NCBI RefSeq assembly: GCF_037975245.1
Contig: NC_092577.1
Span: 8,029,001 to 8,093,000 of the forward strand
Length of the DNA: 64,000 nucleotides
Direction: 5' to 3'
Origin: Apostichopus japonicus
Lineage: Eukaryota > Echinodermata > Holothuroidea > Aspidochirotida > Stichopodidae
How positions within the stretch are numbered: position 1 is the first letter of the stretch; every line of letters starts with the position of its first letter. The translations under genes and the position numbers were made by a program. Positions 53,201 through 64,000 of this stretch are shown piece after piece. The notes under the pieces are model-generated. The model ran no database searches. It was not told the origin of the DNA and worked only from the letters and a program-made list of their open reading frames with translations.

Positions 53201-56200
53201 CCCATCTCCAACTCCATCGTCTGTAGCCAGGCAATCCCTCTCTTTAAAGCTTCTAGCTCCATTTGGTAGCTATTAGCAACCTCGTTTTTCTGCAAAATAT
53301 AACATATTTCCTTTAATAAATAAATAAACAAACAAATAAATAAATAAGTCAATGAAAAACATTTTACCATCATTAAAACAGACTGTATGATAGACCAGAA
53401 AGCCATGGGGGTTAGTGATTCCTTGCCTACTTAAGAGCATTGGAGAGTGTGGAGATGATACACCCTTTACTAGATTTGATATGTAAAGGCCTATTCGTGC
53501 AAAAGTGTAAAGATCTGACCATGCTCCCTTTCTTATTGAGGGTTTACAATGAAATGCATATCAACCAAACCGTTCATTGAAGGTGAGCATGCTGGTTTCA
53601 TATAGTAATTTCAGCTGACCCTAAATGACTTGACATCTACCACAAACAATAGGAGACAAACACTCAATAAGGGGGGTGGGGTCTGGCTGCATAAAACACT
53701 GTATGACATTTACTTAATTCTTGCGTTAGCTCACTTTTTAGGGTTTTCAGTTTTCCATCACAGGTGATCTAAAATAACCTTTGACCTCTCTAAAAGAAAT
53801 GCCAACCAAGAATTAAGAAACGGGTATCTACCTATTAAGGATGAAGTTCATGCAAGTTGTACAAGTTTAAATATCATTGGTATGAGGCAAGGAAAAATAC
53901 ACACAAATTTCTGAAATTCACCTGGACTAGTTCAACATGGATGACTTTGTTGAGATTCTGCTCCAAGAAAGTATATGATCCATACTTCGCGGTATGCCCC
54001 GGGCTGTCATTCCGTGCATCCCCTCCTATGACCAGCTTCTCCTCACTCTCCTTCAAGTCTTCAACCATTTTGAACTGCATACGCTCCCATGTGTTGACAA
54101 TTGCAGGTTGAAGGTAGAGGCGTTGGTGAACAATGAAGGAGGAATATGCAATTGTAGCAACATTTACTCCTTTCATCACCTGAATAACCTTCTTTGGGGA
54201 TGCACCAGAAAAAAGAATGGAAGCTGACAACAAAATATTACCAGCAGGTATGTTGCCAATGAATGGTTGGCTATACCATTTTCTATTGAATCCACAAGGC
54301 TGTGGGTGGTTCTGGCAAACATGATTAATTACTATTAAGCTTCCTCTGATGTGGCTGATCCTCCCTTGGGATTCCCCATGGCACTCTGGACATAAGTTAA
54401 ATAAACCCATCAGGGACGACTCGAACACAAGATATTTTGGTTCAATATGCGGTGGGGTGAGTTCATCAACATCGTCTCTGATGGGAAAATGAAGAAAAAT
54501 GGCATATTTATCATTAACGTAAATTTATAAAGATTACTGAATTAAATAGTAAGTGATGTTTCACTTTCATGAATTTGGAAACATGAGAAATTTCACTAAC
54601 AAAACATTGCTCACTTTGAGAGCAAAGTCAATTTATAGCAGATCAGATCAGGCCTGCATGAAGTTCACTTAATCCTTGGTGGCCAACTATCCTAATGATT
54701 AAGAAATATACACTCCCCTATGTGGATATCACCTCATTCACAATAACCTTTTTCAAGAAGAAACACAATTAGCACATTTTTAGCGAGGTTTTCAGACTTT
54801 GACCTCTGTTGACCTCAAATGACCTTTACCTCCATGAAAAACATTTAGGGACTATCTACTAAGGGCTACCCATGTACCAAGTTTGTAGTTCAACCAGATT
54901 TCATTCCTCTATATATCGTGTTTACAAGGTTTTCAGACTTTGACCTCAAATGACCTCCATGAAAAAATTAAGGATCATCTACTTACTAAGAGCTACCCAC
55001 ATACCAAGTTTGAAGTGCAACCAACTTTCACCTCTTGAAATATCGTGTTTACAAGCCAAGGCATCACACACACACACACACACAAAAATATGGCCCACTG
55101 AGGGTAGCACGTGAATAGGTGAGTTTTTAAGATGCTTTTAAAATTGTCTATGGTACCGTAGGAACATTCCTAATGTGACTGGGGAGAGTGTTCCAGAGTT
55201 TAGGGGCCTCAAATAGCAATATGTTGATACATAGAACATTTTTCATAGTTCAATGAAATTTTAGAAGAAATTTTTTTTTTTTTAAATTTAACATTCCCAG
55301 AATGCAATATAATAACTCTTACATGTCTGGTATAGGTTCATGTCTTGTGCTGCAAATGCCATCACCTTGCTCTGTAGGCTGGTAATCTGGGTCATTTGTT
55401 GGGTCATCACACATGTCCACTGCAGACTCATCAGACATTCTTGGAGAGAGTCCCTTGTCTGGAAGGTTGGCTTCTGTGGCTTCCCAATCCGTACCACATT
55501 GGGTCCATGCCTCCTTCATTGAGATGGTGTGACATCTCCTAGTTTGAGTGCCTGTAGATAAAATTATAAATGCACTCATTACTTTATTTTACAGATTTTT
55601 TTATGCACACTGGACCAGCAAGCTTCTTGCAAGCAAGCAAGCCATTTTGCTACTTGTTTTGATATGCAAGACATTTGAACAATGGAATCAGTCACATTTT
55701 CTTTTGTTTACTTGGAGAAAGTGAGGATTTTTCTTCTCCTCTAAAAAGGAAGGGCAAGCAAAGATTATTGTAATAGTCTGTGTTACTTCATTTAATTTAC
55801 CACACAAAGCAAACATTGAAGTATAAACCACATCTCTGTGAGGTGACAACAAAAGCCTGCAGAGCTTACTGTATAGCAATGTAAGTCTTTGATAATTGGA
55901 GAGTGCAATTGTTTGCTCAGTCTGACATAGTTTATCTAAGGATAGGTGATAACACAGTCTTTGATTACCCAGTCTGTTTGTTGTTCCAACAAATAAACAT
56001 ATCATGTTGGTTAAGGTGAAGAAAACAGCTGGTCAGAGAAAGAAATTTCAATGAAAATTATTTAACTTGCAATGTATATTATGCTTGTGACTTATACTGT
56101 ACCTTTATTTGTTCCCCAGTAAGTGCTTTTAGCAGTAACACCCTTGGACCTGTGGTGCTTCCTTACAGGTTCCATCATCACTTGCGTACCCTGGTTGGTT

Positions 56201-58093
56201 TTTTCATCATTGACCTTCACAGTCGAGGAAAACCCAGCCTTGCTGAGAAGATCAGAAGCTTGCACTCTCTGCCCTTCCTCTAATACTTTGATCTTCTGTG
56301 CAAAACTCCTCAGCACTTCTGCAGCATTTGCCACTGTTCGCAATTGAGATGGTGTCGGGTTTGACTGCTTGTGTATTATACCAGACACTTCCTGCATCCC
56401 AGAAGAAGAAGACAAATATGTCTATTAAAACAATTTATTAACAGCAATATTGCTTTTGTGAAACTAAAATCTCAAGCATTTTTCTCTCAAAGTAGTTAGT
56501 GTATGATGATGTGTTATAATCTATGCATGTAGTTTTCTGCTCCAAATTAGCAAACAATACTGCCAAAGCCCTGTTTATGCTTTTTTCAACTACGGCACAC
56601 TATGAATCTTGTTTTGAAAAAGTTTTTCAGTCAAAATTACACCCTCTTCAAAATTTCAATTTGGTATACAATTTTTTTTTTCAAAAACTACTTTGCTATT
56701 TTCATTTTGTTTCATATTTGGGGATTTGTATGCCTAGCCATTGAGGTATTGCATGGACCTAGTTTTGAGGTTTTTATATCAGAATATATTATTTTTGTAT
56801 GTATACTGACATCATTCATTGTAAAATGAAGGCAAACAATTTGTTATCATTCATTCTAACACAAAGTGAAGAATACTTAGAGCAAACTGAAACTGTATGA
56901 TCATGCCGTCACCATTCCTTATATATCTGCAACAAACACAATGTCAGGATTTAACTGTAACACACAATGTCAGTGTTACAGTACTTTGTCCTAGGCACAC
57001 CTTTTTTATTTTGTACTTTTAGTAGGCTAGAACTAAATCAAGAAACTGTAGTATCTAGGCTATTGTGAAAGATTTAGGAAAGAAAGTAACATATTTAGGG
57101 GAGGAACCAAGGAAGGCATCTACAGTATGCTAGGCTATGTGGAAAGGGTAGTAGTTGGTAATGATAGAAATCATAGTTGCAGGTATTATGGATTAGCCTG
57201 GGTAGTTCAGTCGGTTCAGTCAATTCTTTTAAAAACCAGCTAGGAAGGCCTTACTTATTGTGACCTGAATGAACACTAACTTCATACACTAGGCCTACGG
57301 CCATTTCACTTAGGCCTTCTACATTTATTCTTTCCACATAGCCTAGCCAATATGCCCTCATCAGCTTCCTCCCCTGAAAAAAAAACGAAACTTTCCTCCC
57401 CTGAAAATCGTAAGTTAACTAAAACGATTTAGGGAAAGTAACGTTTCTAGGGGAGGAAACGTTTCACAGTGGAAGAAGCTAACGGTTCCGAAAACTAACT
57501 GGAACTCTACCAAACTCAAATACACTGCACCGCTGTACTATTACTACTATAGGCCAACTACTAGCTGTGGCAGTATTAGTGGTCTAAGTATAGGCCTGGG
57601 CTAGCCTATAGGCTGATAATCGAGTCGTGAAAAGCGACTGTTTCTCAACATTGGCTGCTGCAAAGGAAAGTATGCCACGGTTGTACAAACGGCATAACGT
57701 TAGGCAACACGTAGTTCAACCTACCTTGTGGCGAGCTCTAATGATGGAAAGACGACGTCTTTTTTTCATAGGCGAATCCGTGTTTTTCTTCGCCAGCTTT
57801 GTTGGCACTGCAGTGTTCTTTAACAGCGGTCTGAATTTTCCTGACACATTCAACTTTTTCTGCATCAAATATTTAGGGTCCCAATCATCTTCTGTGAAGT
57901 GGGCAGAACAAACTTTCACATTCTCTCCATGAGAAACTCCTGGTGCGATGAAGTCTTTCCTGGTTCTCCGCACAAATCGTATCCAGAGTTTCCGATATCT
58001 CTCTCTACTTTTTCCGCTTGGAAAATTGAAAAAACTTATTGTAGAGTCAACATTCGTTCTGTTGCATCCCCCTACAACGCAATTTCTTGGCAT
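50297..58093 (-). CDS. THAP-domain DDE transposase, Kolobok type, nine exons, intact
   Basis: Minus-strand exons: 57725-58093, 56103-56391, 55323-55551, 53922-54477, 53094-53289, 52501-52758, 51714-51885, 50835-50983 and 50297-50472. All introns are GT..AG, all phases agree, and the sum is 2394 bp (797 residues plus stop). Residues 1-95 are a THAP zinc finger (C5, C10, then the VCSAHF pair, with conserved Trp and Pro), expected to bind the element's ends. A short coiled stretch is likely near 150-180. A CPEC motif (about 325-328) opens the catalytic half. GGDARNDSPGHTAKYGSY (447-464) holds the first catalytic Asp (449 or 453), TDRH holds D516, then FDVWH (539-543). SSVENFH holds the candidate Glu 666. 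The product would cut and paste at TTAA in the nucleus. No inactivating change was found. Confidence 0.9.
51150..51485 (+). repeat. dispersed repeat with hairpin tail, copy in transposase intron
   Basis: It contains CTCTATTGACTTAAATTAACC, AACAATAGGGATCATCAACTC, a CACACACACA patch and the tail TTGCCTTTTGCAAGGAATC (51461-51479). It lies in the intron between exons 7 and 8 of the transposase, so it inserted after the element formed. Confidence 0.75.
54790..55090 (+). repeat. dispersed repeat, two tandem partial copies in an intron
   Basis: Two successive modules of TTTTCAGACTTTGACCTC..AATGACCT..CATCTACT..CTACCCA..ACCAAGTTTG type lie near 54790-54900 and 54925-55060. They end in a (CA)n tract near 55068-55084 but lack the TTGCC/GGCAA tail. 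Confidence 0.7.
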
Positions 58094-58406
58094 TTTGCTA
58101 GTGGTTTAAGTTGTTTGTCGAGTCCAATATAGAGTAGGTTGCAACTAAACTTACGCACTAAGTGCACACTGCTGAAGTACACTTCACTTTGTTATCATCA
58201 AAATGACGTCACATGTCACTGTAGATCACGTGATCATCAAATCGCTTTTCGCGAAAAGCCCAATTTTTGTTTAAAAAATCAACGAGTTTAGGAATTTTTT
58301 TAAGGCCTTTCCCAACATCGGATTGACTTGAATTTTCACATGTGTAATATGGAAACCAACTAGAATACTCTTGAATAAAATCGTATTTTTTCGTCGATGC
58401 TGAAAA

Positions 58407-58427
58407 ATCACTATCGTTCATCTTTAA
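58407..58427 (-). repeat. right terminal inverted repeat and TTAA target site
   Basis: On the minus strand TTAA (58424-58427) is followed by AGATGAACGATAGTGAT (58423 down to 58407), the partner of the left terminus with three mismatches in 17. Confidence 0.8.
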
Positions 58428-61171
58428 ATTCAAGAAGATAAACTGAACGTAACAAGAATCAATTCTTCTTTAATTTGTATTCATAACTGTTGTCTATAAA
58501 CCCTCTCTATTCAAATTTCCTCCGATTGGTTTGCATGGAAACATGTGGGGATACATTAAACAACCAATGAGAGCAATTTTGCTCATATATAATAGTAAAA
58601 CTTACATAGAATTGCCAACAATTAAGAACGCAACGTATGCAACAACAATGCGTATGACCTAATAAAAATATGTTATTTGGAGGATTTCCCCAATGGATGA
58701 TTCGTAGTCACTGCTGTACACCTACTGACCTACTTAATGTCTGTTTCCATGGTTACTTTGACACGTTCACTGACAATGAGTACGTGGCTCGTGTACCTGT
58801 TTCTATTCATTAGGTTAAACTGGTTCGTGTCATCTATTATTATGCTAATGAGATATTTACGGGAGTTCCAGGTGTGGCATTCTTACTATTGACTTGCTTT
58901 AGAACATAAATTGTTTGAATCAATCGTCTGTATAATGTAAGCGCTGCATATATTTGTACAGAAAACTATTGTAGAAGTAGAATAGGCCTACTGTGTGTAA
59001 TAAAACGGTAATGATGTTATCGGGTAGAAACGTGGAATGGATTTGATGGGCTCTCTGAAAACATAAAAATAAATCTCTCTGAAGGGAGGGCGAAGGGATG
59101 GGTAGTGGCGGGAGCAGGAACAGGGTGTCTGAAGGGTGGAGGAGGTTGGACTAAACTTACTAAAGAGCATACTGAACACGGGGATTGGGAAAAAGCATTG
59201 ATAGTCTAGAAAGTGAATAATCATAGATCTGTATTACATTTTTTTTTTAAATAATTCGACCAAGCTATACTGCCAACGTATCATACTTTTCATTGATACA
59301 TTTTCCGTGGTTACAGTTACACCTGGAATAGCATTGAGAATATGACATGCTGAATAATTTTCATTTTATGGTACAGGGTATTACTGAATATTTGTTTCCC
59401 TGTTTCTTTGGAGTGTCGGGTGAGGCGGGATTGGGCGACTTAAATATTTCTTTCATTATTTTTAGTAACACGTCATACACTGTGGATAATATCAACTAAT
59501 AACATTAACGTGAATGTGTAAGGATGGAAATGAGAAACTTTTTATGAGGTTGGTCTGAGGAACTGATGAAGGCGAGAGGAGTAGCGATATATTAAACTAA
59601 CTTATATTCGTTGTGTAACCAATTTGACTCATGAATCTTGTCTGAGAAAAAGAAATAAATTAACGTATTAGCGAGGTTTACGTCTCTGTCTATACAACTA
59701 CAATATTTTCTTAGTAGGCCTATGTGAAGGAAATAATGCACATTAAGAAACAAAGAAAACACAGGTAATTGATAATGGAGCTGGAGATAATAATAAAAAA
59801 AAACACGGCCGGTGACCGGAACAATGAGGGTGATGATAGGGTTAGGGTGGGAGGAGGGTAAAAATACATTGAAAAGGGAAACTACGGAGAACAAATCGTG
59901 CAATCACGGTTATAGCTGAAGGGGGTAGGTAGGTAGGTTAACAATAGATTGGTAAATAGGAGGTGTCGGGGTGTGATGAGTGAAACTGGTGTTGGATGGG
60001 TTATAAGTGAGGGGTTGGGATTGGAGTTGATGGTTTCAATTACACTAAATTTTAAAGGGCAAAGCAGGGACGTCCTGGTCAAATCAAGTATCTCGAAATA
60101 TTTATTTCGAGGAATTTTAAATTATTAAACAGTTTTTGTTCAAACTTATGAATTATATAAAGCTGAAGCTCTCGATGACCTTTAAATTATTGTTTAAAAT
60201 TATGAAAAGAATAATGAAAATTAATATAAGTTGAGCTTTTTTCTTGTCAAATTGGATTTCAAACTATAAAGAAGAAATTGATGTAGTTTTAAATGCATTA
60301 AATCTTAACCTCTGCAATTTATGAGATACATATTTGCCTTTAATAATTTTAGGTAGTAAAAAATACAATTTAACTTTATAATTAACTCCATTACAATTAG
60401 TTATTCCATTTTTTGATAAATTTTATTTATTAACTTATTTTGAATAACTATTTTTTAAACTGCGACAACTAAAACTGTTTTATTGGTTGCTTGTTTGGTA
60501 TAAATTTCAGTTTTAGCAGAGAGTAGAGTATTATAATCTGATCACATGGGATTTTAAGTATAGATTCATAGGTTTATGCTATTTTATTGCCATCATTTTA
60601 CTTCTTTTATATTTATAACGATTTTCAATCTCTTTCGTTGAAAAACAAAACCTTAAATAGATTGAACATGATTTAAAATCAAATATTTTGGAGGTTTCAG
60701 CTTGAAAAGTCACATTTACTACTTATAAACTCAAAAACCCTATTTTAAAACTCATTCGAATTATTAAATTCAAACAACCTTGTCTTTATATCTCTTATTT
60801 TATCCTAATAAACATTGCTGTCATTCCTAAACCTATTTCTTAGTTAAAATTTAAGCAATAAACTAAACAAAGAACATTTTAAACAACCCCCACCCACCCT
60901 CCACCCCTCTCTTACCAACACTCTTTTATAATATACCCTGTTAATCCATTATATTTTGGTTTTATTTATCATAACATCCTACATAATTCCTTTCGCGATG
61001 ACCTAAATATTCAAATAAATCCTACTAGACTAATTAGATCCAATCCTTGACATTAAAATTACAGCAGACTTTACATTCTCTATTGCTCGTTTAATATTCA
61101 CTTTTATGAATTAAAATAACTTCTCTGTTTAACTGTTATGATGATTCTAACATCTACACCGGAATACTTAC
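58428..61171. other. non-coding stretch, no gene seen
   Basis: Right flank of the Kolobok-type element. AT-rich, with one purine-biased patch (59080-59150) and G-rich simple sequence near 59820-60010. No credible exon. Confidence 0.6.
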
Positions 61172-61336
61172 CTCAGCTCCTTCAAGCTTGTACACTGTGA
61201 GGAGTAAGACAAGATGGCCGCAAACTCTTCATTAGTTAGTGTCCTGTTGTCCCAGATCGACAGCTCCTGGAGAGAACTCAGGATAGAGAGAGAGAGACCA
61301 GACTCAAGGATAAGGTTCAGACCAGACTCATCAACT
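61172..61336 (-). CDS. leucine-rich-repeat exon (ribonuclease-inhibitor type)
   Basis: A 165-bp exon with acceptor TCCTAG before 61336 and donor AGGTAAGT after 61172. It begins and ends in the same phase, so it can be repeated or skipped without shifting frame. The 55 residues hold about two repeats: a GLNLIL helix segment, LQELSIWDN, then an EEFAAIL helix and TSLKELR. The L-x-x-L-x-L strand followed by a helix is the ribonuclease-inhibitor LRR pattern, common in the LRR arrays of NLR immune receptors of marine deuterostomes. No NACHT or other domain is visible in the window, so the parent gene is unknown and most of it must lie elsewhere or be lost. One exon only. Confidence 0.65.
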
Positions 61337-64000
61337 CTAGGAGAGCAGAGGTATAGAAACACACAGGAGATAGGAATCTAGAATGAAAGAATATAGTTAC
61401 TGATAATAGAGTAGATAGAGATAAATATATTGGATTTGGTTAGGATTAGAATAATTATTATATGTCATCAATCATAAAAATAACGAAATAAAAATAAGGG
61501 AATGTGAAGCTATAAACTAGGACATTTAGGTTGTGTTTAGTTGTAAAAAGGAATTTAGTTAATTAACGGAAATAAAGGATTGATTTTAAGGGGAGACAAA
61601 TATTAACAGAAATAATTAGATTAGATTAGAGGAAAACAAAGTGGTAATGTAGGATTTAAGGGTTAGTTTCCTTTTTTTTTACAATTATATGATTAATTAA
61701 AGGTTTTATAGCAAGTAAGGTTTAATAAAGTAAGAATGTGGGGCTACATATTTTAATTTATTAGTTATAATAGGAAACCAATTTCTGTGACGGGTTGAGA
61801 ATTTTATAAAAAAATGGGTAATCAAGAATTGAGATTATTCTATCTTTTTTGAAAAAAAGTATTGATCACATGTATTTGTGTTTTAATTTAGAACAGAAGA
61901 AAACTGTAATTTAAATGACAATATTAGTCACTAATGGGAGAGGAATTATGAAAAGGAAACTTCCACTTTAACTAATACCAGGCTTTTATGAAGTTTAAGG
62001 AGATTTGGAAGAATTATATTTAAATCAATAGGTTGTTTCTTATAATTAAAATACAAGTTAGAGAAGCAGATGTAGATCAAATTCAAGTTTCAAGAGAGAA
62101 GGTTGATGAGACTTAAACTCAATTTTTATTATACCTATTATTTAATTATTGATCCAAATCCTACTATTCTGCTTGAATTATAATTATTTACAATTAATAC
62201 GATTTGTTTAAAAGATGATGTCTACCTGTGTTTTGTTATCAAATTCATTTCTAAGTTACGGTTTAAGTGTGACATAACTTCTAGTGGAGTTTTATTCAAA
62301 TGTAACATTTTTCTTTCTTTGGGCTTGTAGATATTCCTAAATTGGGTAACGCTTATGATCTTATCATTTCTTCCAATTAAATAGTACCATCCGCTTTTTA
62401 TATTTTTTTTGGAAAATGATATTGTTATCTGGAAACACTTCATATCCTTGAGGGTTTAATTATACTTATTAATTATTACTTTAAGTGTTAATCCGGTTGA
62501 TTGGATCTTCATTGTAATATCTTCTGTTACTATGGAGTTCAGAAGGTGTAAACAGTTAGCGGACATATATCGATAAACAAACACGAGAGATAATTCAGTT
62601 AATTAAAAGTTTAATGAGAGGATGGAGCCTTTGAAAACTAACGTTATACTAGCTACGGCTCTGGTGAACGTTGTAGCAGCGTAAAAGAAGTGGCGCAATT
62701 TTAATTAAACAAAAACTTTTTAAATATCATGTGGCCATAGGTCTGTTGGCTAGGAAATGACGTACGGTTTTTATAATTAAGTGGGCAAAATTAAGACAAA
62801 CCAGCTGTGAGTAGAACACCAAGATCTAGTTGCTGCTGGAAAGACATGGACGAAAGATTTCTTATTAATAACTATTTATTGCATTTTCTTATTATTAAAC
62901 GTAACTTGGAAACCTGTTTTATAGAGGTTCAAAGTTCTAGGCCCTATACAGTATTTAACAAACCTATATTCCACATAAAGTGTCAGGTATATTGGCAGGA
63001 GTTCTAAGGTCATTCAACTAATAATCAGTTATTAAATAACATTATTTCAGTCAGCCTGCTCGGTAAAAAGCTGCAGGTTTCTCACACAATTGGCTCAAAT
63101 TTCCGACCTGGTAGATTTAGTAAGTTTGGTGATTACACTACTATGTGTGGAATGTTATAGATTGACTTGTATTAATGCCTATAAGGCTATGTTATGTACG
63201 ATTGAAATTGAGTTGAACAATTTTTTGTGATTTAAGACTTTTGAATGGATAACAAAGTTTCTACAGTTTATCTATGAATACTTTTTCCTAGCTAGAATGA
63301 AGTAATTGTTTTCGAAGTAAAGGATAGGCATCAGCTCACCTAGAATGTTAATCGCTTGTTTTATTCTTCGCTTTATTTAAGATTCCTAAAGAAAACTGAG
63401 TGTCTAGATTGTATTTTATTCAATTCCTTTATAGTTTAGATATGCTTTAACTTGGACTTTTCTGATAATCAGTCAACAAAAGGCTAAGATTTTAATTATT
63501 TGTGAGTTAGATTGTTAAGCATGTCTTCTCGCTAAAAGTATTAATTCTTGCTTTTCTCGGGTGATGTTTGAGATTTCTAACATAGCCTAACTTATTACTA
63601 GTCTATATTATAGTCTACCTAAGTTTGGCCTGACCTTTGCACACATCCTAGCCTATGCCTCTATACCATACCGTCAAATTATCTCAGTGATCAATAATTA
63701 CTGTTTTAGCTATTAACAGCGGTTCCTCTCCATTAAATAATCCATCTTAAAAACAAGTCAATTCTAACACACAGCTCCCACGAATATACTACGTACTCTG
63801 CAACTCCACTATATATACACTAAACCATTCATTGTCAGTGATAGATACTAGATGTGAACAGGTATTCAATAGCATGAGTAACCAATATTCATATACAGGT
63901 GTTTCGTAGCTTTTCGCAGGTGATGTTTGAGATTTATAACAGACATGTTGGCGCCAATATAAGTAAATGTACGTAACGTTATATATGCCCGGTGGAAACA
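61337..64000. other. AT-rich stretch, probable intron or intergenic
   Basis: No second LRR exon and no other credible coding segment is visible up to the window end. The minus-strand frame at 62222-62443 ends at a phase-compatible donor but has no LRR character. Confidence 0.5.

Larger units (their letters stand above)
46144..58423. mobile_element. 12.28-kb Kolobok-type DNA transposon with two convergent genes
   Basis: The element is defined by three agreeing signals. There are 17-bp imperfect terminal inverted repeats at 46144-46160 and 58407-58423. TTAA lies directly outside both (46140-46143 and 58424-58427). Inside is an intact THAP/DDE transposase gene reading inward from the right end. 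TTAA duplications together with a THAP-bearing transposase are the hallmark of the Kolobok superfamily (established knowledge). The left arm holds a plus-strand gene for a stand-alone P2X7-type ballast domain, and the two genes converge with 508 bp between stop codons. Introns carry later insertions, for example repeat copies near 51150-51485 and 54790-55090. It may still be mobile, or it may be a preserved host locus. Confidence 0.75.

Noticed and set aside
62222-62443. Minus-strand frame whose end has a donor in phase with the LRR exon
   Set aside because: Phase agreement occurs by chance one time in three. The peptide is Lys/Ile/Asn-rich without LRR or other domain features and has no clear acceptor.

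Overview
The window looks like nuclear DNA from an invertebrate animal. It is AT-rich, its genes have short exons with GT..AG introns, and it is dense in microsatellites, minisatellites and transposon debris. A THAP-domain transposase, a stand-alone P2X7 'ballast' domain, ribonuclease-inhibitor-type leucine-rich repeats and frequent AGGCCTA words suggest a marine deuterostome such as an echinoderm or hemichordate. That placement is inference. No bacterial, viral or organellar gene organisation is visible.

Layout. 1-7740 has no supportable gene. 7741-10395 is a 34-bp satellite with nested higher-order periodicity. 10396-14755 is featureless and is followed by a 55-bp minisatellite (14756-15540). 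15700-20700 is a repeat-rich patch: three long (TA)n tracts, a hAT-like MITE with a perfect 8-bp target duplication, a second MITE, a tRNA-type SINE head and a 125-base pure-purine run. 21780-24905 is an old diverged tandem duplication that carries one weak membrane-protein exon candidate, and a palindromic ACGTACGT array follows it. 28316-34826 is a 5.5-kb element with terminal inverted repeats, bracketed by two direct copies of a ~270-bp repeat; the left copy is split by a 5'-truncated LINE. 34856-35146 is a GC-rich minisatellite and 35333-35930 another MITE. 40230-42330 holds a dispersed repeat with a hairpin tail. 43286-45836 is a DNA-transposon-like element with eight copies of a 14-bp motif.

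The centrepiece is 46144-58423, a 12.28-kb element. It has 17-bp imperfect terminal inverted repeats (14/17 identical) and a TTAA target duplication on both sides. It encodes two apparently intact, convergent, multi-exon genes. On the minus strand a nine-exon gene (797 residues, all splice phases compatible, no internal stop) encodes an N-terminal THAP zinc finger and a DDE-type transposase core, as expected for the Kolobok superfamily. On the plus strand a three-exon gene (232 residues) encodes an acidic leader and a complete stand-alone P2X7 C-terminal 'ballast' Zn-cysteine domain. A transposon carrying this domain would be a candidate vehicle for its spread, and possibly for the capture that made vertebrate P2X7. 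To the right, only one leucine-rich-repeat exon (61172-61336, minus strand) is credible.

All calls come from reading the sequence. No homology search or splice predictor was run.
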